Shown here: one piece after another, positions 36,709-46,987 of the stretch | Numbering within the stretch: the stretch's first letter is position 1 | Layout of the letters: every line of letters begins with the position of its first letter | From: Lytechinus variegatus | Taxonomy: Eukaryota > Echinodermata > Echinoidea > Temnopleuroida > Toxopneustidae | Reading direction: 5' to 3' | NCBI RefSeq assembly: GCF_018143015.1 | Contig: NC_054758.1 | Span: 13,620,001-13,684,000 of the forward strand | Length of the DNA: 64,000 nt | Translations under genes and position numbers: made by a program | Notes under the pieces: model-generated | The model's database searches: none | Told to the model about the DNA's origin: nothing | The model's input: the letters and a program-made list of their open reading frames with translations, nothing else

Positions 36709-38740
36709 ACATTGTTGCCATAGCGACAGAATTGTATCGTCTCCAGGGCGAACAGGGGTAGTGAAGCATTTTGCACGGGAAATATGTGCACAAACTGTAG
36801 AGATTTGCTACTGAAAAGTTGGGAGTTTTAGTGAAAGAGAAAGAGTGAAAGAGAAGGGGGTGGGGAGGGGAAGGAGGAGGTGGGGGCTTAGGAGACTTAA
36901 CACCATTTCTTCTTCATCATGTTTTCAATCCACACTATACATCGATTTAGTGCCCTTGAGAATATGATGTGAAAATTATCATTTAGGGTTATTAGATGAA
37001 GATATTGTGAATTTCTCCATAGTGAGTAAAAAACAAAATTGATGATTTGTGACCATGCACCACGAAACCCAAAAAAGGCCGCCAGAAATGAAATTATAGT
37101 AAAATAGCCCTTCTGATGGAGGAGACTCTAAGCTTTATAATGATATATAGCTCTTAACAATGATTGGTCCTAACCCTTCTCAAGTAAGAGGAGAATGTTA
37201 ACTACACTGGAACACTCCTTTTGAGAAAAGGGGGTTAAAAATTACTTGTCTATTGAAGAGAGCTTATTCTTCCACTATTGTGTGTTGTAGACAAAAGGAA
37301 GATTAAAAATTCATAGAATTTTGATAGAAGGGATTAACAGTTCACACACTTATTAGGTACATCCTGTCCATTAGTTTGAACAAGTATCATTGTTAGAACT
37401 TATCCTGTTTGAAATTTATAGGAGTTCAAACAGAGATGAATATCAAGGCTTTTGTGAACACAAAATATGATAACATTTAACTCAAAAAGACAAAAATACG
37501 CACTTTAGGTTTGATTGGTACATTCCTTTTTGTACAGTAAATAGGCCTGGGAGAGTATACTCTTTTAGAAAACACAAAAATTTGAACATTCTGACCAAAA
37601 CACTCTTCATTGGCTCCAATTACAAATCACTCAGTGCGACTTGTTGGTTTTATGGTGCTAGGTTACATTTAACTAAAAGATCCTAATTTGGTGCTTTTCG
37701 TATCATTTGTCAAGACGAATATATAATTGATTTAAAAGGGGGCAGGGGGTTCGCATTGAAGCATGACATAGTACTGTTATTGATCATTATTTCTTAATTT
37801 CAATATTTTATCAGATTGTATGTGGTTAACAATCAATCAAGAAAATTGAGGAATCAAGTTTCAATATTATTCAATGTTAAGTACGTTTCTGCTTGAGTAA
37901 TGTATCTCTCCCATTCCTGATGACCTCTCAAATATGAAAATCATGGGGACATAGTTTGGAGATCATTCTCTGTAGGAAAAATACAAACTTTTTGTTGTCA
38001 ATTTTGTAAAGTGATTGTTATATTAAAGATTAGATTACCTTAAACTTGAACTTTTTAAGGAAAAAAAATCAGGCGAAAAACATTCCCCGAACCACACCGT
38101 GTCAACTCAGCGTAGGGTCTTGTGATATGTGGTACTTTTCTGTTGATACTCCGAAGAAGAAAAAGACATTTGTAAGCAACATAGATTATGGAATATATAT
38201 TTTGGTATTAGAGGTGTATATTTTATTTTGCATGTAGAATATAATTCATTTTCTAATTGTACTTTCTGTCAAACAGACTTCCTAAGGTTACTTATGTTAG
38301 AATTTTTTCAGATAAAATTGTAGAAAGATTGTTTCAATTATGAAATAATAAAACATAGCAATATACATTAAGATATCCTTGAAACACGTAAACACAAAAT
38401 TTGTATCTGTCTGCTAAAATCTAATTCAAGTAAACATTGACTAATAGTCAATTTCATTTTCTACCAATGACATCAGATGTTCATGTGCCCAATGTGTGAA
38501 ATTATTATTTTTTTTGCATTTGTAATTTTCTTACCGGTATGTGAGTCTGGTAATTAAAAAAAATCAATACATTCTTCAGAGAAGAATGCTTTGTACTATT
38601 GTAGTTTGGAAACTTGTAAAACTTAAACATTTTTGAAATGATAAAAATTATGTAATGGGGATATAGTATTCGAAGGTTACTTTACCCAATGTATGTTGTA
38701 TGCAAAGACTCAATAAAGTATTATGTACTATTCATATAAT
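36709..38740 (+). other. Transaldolase 3' UTR (probable)
   Basis: About 2 kb of AT-rich, apparently non-repetitive sequence follows the stop codon. AATAAA occurs at 38712-38717 and a weaker AATAAAA near 38346, so the transcript probably ends by about 38740. No splice-like structure is seen. Confidence 0.55.
38712..38717 (+). terminator. Polyadenylation signal AATAAA, transaldolase (candidate)
   Basis: Canonical hexamer in CTCAATAAAGTATTATG, about 2 kb downstream of the stop codon and before the first intergenic MITE. Confidence 0.5.
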
Positions 38741-38894
38741 TATATGTCTGTGCTGAATTTGAATTTTGTCTGAAACGTTTTGATGTACAGTTGTAAAGTT
38801 AAATATGCGGTGCATCCCAGAAAAAAAGAAAACAAGGCTTCTCAGCTTTAAAAAAAATACACTAATGTATGATATCCATATACACCGTGCTAGA

Positions 38895-39497
38895 TTAAAG
38901 GGGAATCCAGCCTTGGCCATAAAATGTTGTGTGGGGAAGGAGAAAAATAAATGAAACAGAGTGGTAAAAATTTGAAAGAAATCGGACAAGCAATAAGAAA
39001 GTTATAGCTGCTTAAAAATTGGGATCACTAATAGTATGTAGATTCCAAATTGGCAACTGGGTAAGTAAATTATGACAAGGGGCAAGGACAACTTTCCCAT
39101 AGGCCATGTACTTTATTATCAGGGATTTGTGGTTTTCTCCTAAGTACCCACTCCCCTGGGGCAGTAATCTAAATATAACCCAGGTAGTATATTGTTTAAT
39201 GTCCTCATGAAAGAAAAATATTATTTGAAATAAAACTTTGGGGAAAAATGACATTTTAGCCATAATATGTAGTGGAGTACATGAAAGAGTAGTCCTTGCC
39301 TTACATCACAATTACATCCCATACGCGGCCAATTTGAAGTCTCCATGAATATAGTGATTACCAATATTTACAACTTTTAAAAATTCATAACTTTCTTGTT
39401 GTTTGTCCAATATTGTTCAAACTTTCACCTATCAACTTGTCTGATTTTTCTTTTTCTTATAAAAACAAGTTTTTATTTGGGTTGGATTCCCCTTTAA
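38895..39497. mobile_element. MITE family D, 0.6 kb palindromic
   Basis: TTAAAGGGGAATCCAGCC and GGTTGGATTCCCCTTTAA ends, with inverted CAATAAGAAAGTTATAGC / CATAACTTTCTTGTTG interior. Non-coding. Confidence 0.85.
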
Positions 39498-40240
39498 AGT
39501 TTTTAATTTTGATACCTAATATGATACAAAGAATCCCGACAGAGCCCTGGAAACAATTCAGTCAAGTGTAAAAAAGGGCTCACAGTTCACCATGGCCTGT
39601 ATTAGGAAGCTGAGTTAAGCTTAGACCATGGTCTTACCCTGCTAAAATTATGGGAAGCCAAAAATTTTATTTTCATTGCATGATTGATGCCTTTACTGTG
39701 CTCCTTATCCTTCCTAGACAGCTAAGAATGACTTGAGAGGCATATGAGCGAATTCATTATACCTCTTCTGCTAAGGAATTTGCATCAAAATTGAATATTC
39801 GTAGTTAAACCACAAGTTAGGACCAAAGTTTAAATTCAACCCTACTTCGGAATATGGGCCAATGTGATTAGTCTTGAAAAGGAATGTTTGGAGAGTGAAA
39901 CAGAGAGGTTGATGAGAAAGGAATTTTTTTTAAAAAGATGAAGAGGGGCATTTAAAATTGAAGTAGAGAGGAGAGTAATATACATGCCAAGTGTTTCTAT
40001 GAAATGTGACCAGCCAAACCAAAACCAATAAGTCACGCAAAATCAATTTTCAAGATTTTTATCGAGTTTGAAAACAAAAGCTTTATAATGATATATATCT
40101 TGTCAAAATTGATCAACGATAACCTGAAATGTTAAGTCCTTTTCCTGCTCCTACTCTTCAGCTCCATTCACCAACTCAAGTCGGCCTCTCATCCACTCGA
40201 GCCTCTCGCCCTGCCCACTCCTCGGCTTTCCACTCATGGT

Positions 40241-40797
40241 TTAAAGGGATTTTTCAAGCTGGAGATATTTATATTTTATATCTCAATAAATTAGAGTAAA
40301 ATTCACAGAGCAAAATGCTGAAAATTTCATCAAAATCGGATAACAAAGAATTTTAAAGATTTGCATTACCCGGTGAAACAGTTCTAGTCATGGCTTCATG
40401 AATATTCATTAGGTGGGCTGATGATCTCATATCCCCACTTGTTCTTTTAGGTTTATTCAAAAATTTTCTACCAAGAACTAAAACAAATGGATTGACAATT
40501 GTCAAGTGCATTAGTTATTTCTTGCTGCAACTTATTTCATCATAATGGAAACACATCATTTACACATGTAGTATGAAAAAAACAAAAAATTATGATTTCA
40601 TGTATGGTAATAACATAAAAAAAGAGAATGTGGGGATGTGACATCATCAGCCCACCTCGTGAATATTCATGACGACGTGCATTCACAAAATATTGCTATA
40701 CTTTAAAATTCAATAACTTGTTATCCGATTTTGATGAAATTTTCAGCATTTCACTCTGTTTAGATGTAAATTTTCTCAGCCCAGAGCATCCCTTTAA
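40241..40797. mobile_element. MITE family E, 0.56 kb palindromic
   Basis: TTAAAGGGAT and ATCCCTTTAA ends. Both halves carry the motif GAAAATTTCATCAAAATCGG in inverted orientation, and GTGGGCTGATGATCTCATAT / TGACATCATCAGCCCAC. Non-coding. Confidence 0.85.
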
Positions 40798-41004
40798 GGA
40801 CTACACTCATTCCAAAAAGAATACTCTACTTCCCAACCTCCACTTTCTCAGCTTTCCATTTGACGATCCACTTTTTATCTCAGTCCTACTGGACATTACA
40901 TAGAAACAAAAGGTTTTATATGTGCTAGTCTTTGCATGGAGGCCCACTTGTTGATCAAAGTTTCAATCAGGGTCTGTGCCTGCAGACTAGACTTTACACA
41001 TGGG

Positions 41005-41909
41005 GCCTGTTGCATAAAACTTTTTATATGAGAAAACTCAGGTATTTTTTACCTGAGTTTTTGCCTTTGTTAAAATCAATGGCAGAAATCAGACTAACCT
41101 TAGTTTTCAGTTTTTACCAGAGTTTTCTCAGGTAAAAAGTTTTAACCCTAAATAGACTGGGCTATTTCGACGCCTGAAAAGACTAGGGGGGGGGGGCTGA
41201 TTCAGCCCCCCCTTATGATCTCGGCTGTTGATCATGCGATCGCGACGAAATTTGGCACACGCGTTATCCAAGGCATTATCTACAAAACTATAACATCAAA
41301 TTTGGCAAAAAATCTCATGTCTCATTAATTATGCTAATTTATGCGTAAAATCATAAGTTTGCTCTAATTAATAAAATAATGCCCCTGAAATGCTAATTTT
41401 TGTTTCACATACTCTAGATAGGCATCTGATCAAATTGATTTTAAAAAAATTTCAAAATCAAATTTATTTTCTTATGTATTCTATTGTTTTCTAAATTTCT
41501 TATGTATTTCTTTGTTTTTCGACTTTTTTTTTATTTTTTTTCAATGGAAATTGTCGGGGACTTTATTTTGACCATAAACAAGATAAAATTAATTGATTTT
41601 GAGCAGTAAAAGGAAAAATAATGATACATTTATGAATTTTGGCTAAGAACACTATTTGCATTGGATTTGTACACAAATTCACGTTTTTGAGTAATTTTGG
41701 GTCTGCATGCACTTACGAAATGTTGCGTTATTTTGGAACCGCGTACCCGGGGGTCACAATTTTGGTCTCAAAAGTTGCGCAAAACTTGAAAGTAAAAAGT
41801 CAGCGAGCGACGCGGTCAAAAAATTTTGCGCAGCGGATTTATCGCGAAAAATGTCGAGGGGGGGGCTGAATCAGCCCCCCCCCAGTCTTTTTAGGGTTAA
41901 GCAACAGGC
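41005..41909. mobile_element. MITE family I, split by a piggyBac-type insertion
   Basis: GCCTGTTGCATAAAACTTTT (41005) is complementary to AAAAAGTTTTAA...GCAACAGGC, whose two parts are now separated by 41146-41896. Without the insert the element would be about 150 bp with inverted ACCTGAGTTTT tracts. Confidence 0.8.
41146..41896. mobile_element. piggyBac-type non-autonomous element, 751 bp
   Basis: Flanked by TTAA on both sides (41142-41145, 41897-41900). Inverted ends are CCCTAAATAGACTGGG and CCAGTCTTTTTAGGG, followed inside by GGGGGGGCTGATTCAGCCCC-type tracts. TTAA duplication with CCC ends is the piggyBac hallmark. No transposase; open frames inside are short and unrelated. Confidence 0.85.
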
Positions 41910-42290
41910 TGATGGTGTACCGTAAACCACTTCCACGCCTGTTCACACCACCATGCAAACATCATTCCCAAATTACTCATGGAAAAAACCCCCAAAAAAT
42001 CGCTTCATTTTACAACCATTACAGTCGCACACATTTATTAAGAAAATGTCCAATAATTTGTAAGAATGAATTTCAATAAGCTACATTTAAATATACACAT
42101 ATCATGCAACAGTCAAATTATTGCCAATACTTATTACTACATATCGTCATTATAGCACAGGGGATCTCAATTAGTTCAGTTGAAGTGCCATACTTTTGAA
42201 TCAGAAATTTGTACTACACCCTAAAGCCTTCTAGTTAGAGGCATGTAAATTAGCCCACAAAAGATTTATTAAATGGGGCCTCTTAAGTTA

Positions 42291-42452
42291 TACCTGGGTC
42301 ACATTTGATCTACGGCGGCCGTACGGCGAGTCGACAACGGCCGTTTTATCAATTTTAATTCAAACCACCTATATGTAGTTGGTACAAAAAATGTTGAAAC
42401 AGCTGTTTTCGACTCGCCGTACGGCCGCTGTAGAGCAAATGTGACCACGGTA
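42291..42452. mobile_element. Short MITE family J, 162 bp
   Basis: TACCTGGGTCACATTTGATC...CGTACGGCGAGTCGA and its inverted end TCGACTCGCCGTACGG...CAAATGTGACCACGGTA. A degraded relative with GGCCGTACAGCAAGTCGAAA lies at 46352-46468. Confidence 0.85.
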
Positions 42453-42589
42453 TAACCACTATTTATTCAATATTCTTGTTTTTCACAGTGGACTGCATGC
42501 AGCGTGTGGCACTTGGCAAAGCCAGAGTGATTTGCTGCAAGTTGCCGTGCCCACCTCTTCCAACATCCCCTTGGCCCTGTCTTTAAAAA

Positions 42590-42760
42590 GAGTTACATTT
42601 GATCCGATCAACCTCAACTGTATGGAAAATCAATCAATGTCATAAGTTTTTTTCTACAGGAATACATTGCATGCTGCAATGTTAAAAAGGAAGCACATAA
42701 CAATTTCATGAAAACAGTGAATGTATGAATATACGGCATCCTAGTTCCAATAATTTTTTT
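42590..42760. repeat. Dispersed repeat R, copy 1
   Basis: Shares TTGATCCGAT(C/T)AACCTCAACT, ATCAATGTC(A/G)TAA and AATGAATGTATGAATA-type blocks with 43455-43640 in the same orientation. Class unknown. Confidence 0.65.
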
Positions 42761-43399
42761 TAACCAGACAGTGGAAAACATTTTGATACGGTCAAATAGA
42801 TTTTTGTTGACTCAATAGAAACAACTCTTGCACAATATTCATAAAAACATGATACATCTGTTTAATTGAATACAAACATTTATCACACACATAATATAGG
42901 AATGACTTGTGATTTTTTTTGAGAGAGAGAGGTAAACATGTACATGTATGTCTATTTAAATTATTCAAATCTATACAATAGGAATGAGGTATTTCTGTAA
43001 ATCTTAAGTCCAATCTTTTTAACCACAATATTTGGAATGCAGTTTGCATACATTTCCTCTTGCTATGTCTGGCAAGCCTCTGGCAGGCTTCCTAGATATA
43101 AAGCATGTATAAAGATTCAAACAAAATGTTAACATCTTGCCGCATCTCAAATTATTGCAAAAATCTATTTGCTTATCAATCAACAGCTTCATAAAAAAAA
43201 ATCACAACCATTTCACTGACTATACTTAGGAAATAAGCTGACATAATGTTCAATTTGGTGCTTACCAATGAGCTGAAAGAATGGAATAGCAGACCAAGTT
43301 TGGTCAAATCTTCATTTCAATCATAATTAATTCATGGAAAGAGCATGCATATAAACAGAGAGAAAAAAAGCCCAGTGCGGCTCAGTCTGTTTAGTACTC

Positions 43400-43640
43400 G
43401 TGGTGGGTGTTTCATAAAGCTGTTGAACGACTGGTGAACCTTCCTTACGCGCTAAACCATTGCCAATGAATATACCGTTTAGAGTTACGATTGATCCGAT
43501 TAACCTCAACTATATGGAAATCCATTCATCAATGTCGTAATTTTATCCCACAGAAAATTTTCACAATAGCCGTTGATAAACGAAGTGGAGCACACTGGAT
43601 ATTCAAGAAAACAATGGATGTATGAATACACACCATATCC
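43400..43640. repeat. Dispersed repeat R, copy 2
   Basis: Longer copy including GTTTCATAAAGCTGTTGAAC and TTACGCGCTAAACCATTGCC upstream of the part shared with 42590-42760. Non-coding. Confidence 0.6.
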
Positions 43641-43780
43641 AGTGAACATTTTGAACAAACATGCAGTTTCAATGGTGGCGTTGCTGGCTTTCCATGGTTG
43701 TGGTTGATCGCATCAATTGTAAATCTTTGTACGACAGACCCACTGTAGCATGGCAAAAAAATTCCATTAAACAAGTAGTA

Positions 43781-44014
43781 GGGGAGACTGGGGTTAGTTG
43801 GAACATGGGGTAAGTTGAAACATTATAATTTCTTTAACGCCTGTAAAGTAAATTTATGCAATACTGCCCTCAATTTCACATTATTGATAATACAACAGTT
43901 GTATCATTAATAGCAATAAATTGAGGGCAGTATTGCATAAATTTATTTTACAGGCATTAAAGAAAATTACAATGTTTCAACTTACCCCATGTTCCAACTA
44001 ACCCCGGTCTCCCC
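43781..44014. mobile_element. MITE family F, short form, 234 bp
   Basis: GGGGAGACTGGGGTTAGTTG and CAACTAACCCCGGTCTCCCC ends flanked by TA. Inner TTTATGCAATACTGCCCTCA and its complement make almost the whole element one hairpin. Related in the ends to 19045-19905. Confidence 0.9.
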
Positions 44015-44087
44015 TATAATTCAGTCACATGATTTACATGTAGCCTTAAAGTAGAGTGCATTGCTTACCCATAAATGCCAGAATGTT

Positions 44088-45806
44088 TATGGTCATGCGT
44101 CATGAGGTCGCCCCCTTTTGCGTTACATGGTGATTTTTGCTTTCGCGACGCACTTTCAACTTTAAAAACATTTATCTGACAAAGTATACACCCTATGATA
44201 GCAAAAGTATACATTTTCTGAAAGGAAATTGCACAAGGAATCCAAATCTGCACTCAAAAATAGCATTAGGTGTAAGGCAACAGTTTTACATGGACTTGAA
44301 TAGGGAAATTCTGATATTTTTTTTAATCTCATGTTTTTTGTCATAAAATTTTGTGTAGTCCCCCTATGACAAAAATAATGCTATATTATGACAGAACACA
44401 TTCAGACCTTTCTAACAATATATAATTGTGTAGGGTTCATGTTCAATTAATGATCTGAAAATTGACCCCGAATTTAGCCAAAAAAATCATGCGTTTCAGG
44501 AATTGTGTACTATATATCAGGTGTTATAATGCTTGCAATACCAACATTTGTTGGGTTTTCTTTGCCTTGTACATCAGAATTTGTAAGTTATTAACATTTT
44601 AAAAGGATTTGATGGTACATGTACTTGTAGGTACATAAACAATTCAATGGAAAAGTAACAATTGAAATGTAAGTTACACAATTTTTGCTTACCGAGGCTC
44701 TTATTACAATGATCTGCCAAGTGATGATGACATGCAAGAGACAATGTCTATACTATAGGTTCAGGAGTAAAGACTGAAACAAGTTTGCAGATGCTGTTTG
44801 TACAAACATACATAAATTTATATGACTACTGCAGCTTCATGAAAGAAGTTTCTAAAGTGCAATTGCACACATTATATCCACATAGTCTGTGTTTGATAGT
44901 TTAAAGCCATGGCGGGTTTTGATGAGTTCAAAGCTAAAATATAGTATGCAGTCCATTGGTATAATAGCATTTGAGGTAGGTTATGTCCATTTGACCATTT
45001 CACACTTATTGTTTAATGTCAGTGTGTGTATTTAGTGAAATATGTATACATGAATGTGTAATAAGACATCAGTGAAGATGTACAAACTTGGTGCTTTTAA
45101 GAAAATAATGCTAAACCTTCTAAAATTCGTAACACATTTTCTGGATGTTTGAAGGTCATTGACCTTTGTCAGATAATAATTTGGATGATTTGCCTTAATA
45201 CTGAGCATTATTTTCATCCCCTCAGAATTGTACGAAGTGTTTTTTTGTAATTGATGCAAGTTTAGTGCCAACAATAACTGTCATTCAAATATGTGCCAAT
45301 CTGGAAGAAATGTCAAAATTAAGACATTGCAAATTTATCAGATTTTTATGTTTCAACCTTATCATACAGGTCTATGACATGGCCAAACCTACTTTTCAAT
45401 CATTAGACAGTAAAGTAGAGTATGTTAGCTTTAATTTGATACCAAGTTTGTAGGTTTAGGTCAAGTTTTGACAAAAATATTGATGTTTTCCCAAAAAGTG
45501 CACCAAAATTTGCGTTTTCCCATTGACTTTGTACAGGCGGCGCCGCTTCCGGGGGCGCCGCTTCCGGCACCACCCCTCATCACCTCTGGTGTCCTGACTT
45601 TTGAGAGCTATAACTCAAGTTCTATAAAGTCTACAGCAATGAAACTTTCCAGGCTATTCCCTTATTAATTCAGCTTTAAAATGATACTAAATTTGTTGGA
45701 ATAGCTTCTATGGTTTTGAAAATAATTAAGAATTACTATAGCACGAAGCCAAAGTGTGTTAACAGCACCACCCTTTTTGGGGGCGAGCTCATGACGCATG
45801 ACCATA
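44088..45806. mobile_element. 1.7 kb non-autonomous element with ~28-bp inverted ends
   Basis: TATGGTCATGCGTCATGAGG then TCGCCCCC at the left; GGGGGCGA then GCTCATGACGCATGACCATA at the right, with one mismatch over about 28 bp. Flanking TA on each side is consistent with a TA target duplication. The interior is AT-rich with no recognisable transposase. Confidence 0.8.
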
Positions 45807-46689
45807 TACTCTTTCATTTTTTTTTTTACAAAATGAATTTAACTCTCAAATGAATGATATATAGATACAGGCTTTAAAAACATTACTTTGTACAAAATGG
45901 AAGTTCTTGATTACACTATCACAAATAAAATCATTCACAATCTTAAAAATGGTCGAGACATAGCTGTACAGTATATCGCCCGTATGTTTCTTCTAATTAT
46001 TCATACATACATTAAAAAATATTAATATAGGAATTTTATATCACACGTACCCTGTAAGGTGCTCAAGCCACTCCTGAATGAATAAAATCATTCACGACTT
46101 TAAAAATCGTTTCTTCTAATGAGTAATACATGTCATGGAAGAAAGATCTCAAAATTTGGGTAATTTGGTAATTTTCATGCTTTAATCATGAACCATTGTA
46201 ATTTGCTACCTTTCAAATATGAATGTTACAAGTCTGAACAGCTATCATGCAAAATAATGATTATTCACTCTATAAAGCTCTAAATTTTTTCATTCCAGCT
46301 TCTCCCAAAAAGGGTGATTTAAATGTACTAAAACACATTTGTTCTACTTTGGCCGTACAGCAAGTCGAAAATGGCAGTTTTAACATTGATCTGAATAAAA
46401 TGATTTTTAACATTGATTTGAAAAATGGCTGTTTTCGAATCGCTGTAAATCCGCCATAGGTAAAATTCGACTGTAGGAAGTCATAAAGAATCTTACTAAG
46501 TATGAAAATTTACTTAAACTCATCAAAAAGTTACATACTCGTAAAAAAAAAGAAACTTAAAAAAATGTAATAACACAAACATACTGATACATCCCTCCCC
46601 TCCTCGATCTAGAGGAATAAAATTTGTTAAAAAATATTAACACAAAGTGTAACGGTGCTCTTTAAAAAATTATGTGTACAGCAGTTTTT

Positions 46690-46945
46690 TTAACACTTTC
46701 ATCTATGAGCTATTTTCAACGATTAATTTATGAATTCTCTATTTCTAATGTATGTTTGCATGGCACTGCAGTAAATATTTGATCACAAAAGTTATACCCT
46801 TAAAACCCTGAGCACTTTCATACAAGAGCTTTTTTTTTTAACAATTAATTTATGAATTCGCTATTTCTAATGTTTTTCGCATGGCACTGCAGTAAAAATT
46901 TGATCACACAAAATGTATACCCTTAAGATCCTGAGCTGGCTGATG
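46690..46945. repeat. Tandem duplication, ~130-bp unit, two copies
   Basis: AATTAATTTATGAATTC(T/G)CTATTTCTAATG, GCATGGCACTGCAGTAAA and TTTGATCACA blocks occur twice in the same order (46720-46800 and 46845-46925). It lies 43 bp downstream of the PRELID2 stop codon in gene sense, so probably within its 3' UTR. Confidence 0.85.
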
Positions 46946-46987
46946 GAAGTTATTTTTCTATTGCACTTTCCGTTTCCTGTTACGCAA

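Noticed and set aside
42480-42566. Possible alternative last exon of PRELID2 (minus strand, after a CAG at about 42567)
   Set aside because: Phase 0 would fit and AATAAA follows, but the polypyrimidine tract is weak, the peptide has no resemblance to the family, and exon 6 already supplies the conserved C-terminal helix and stop.
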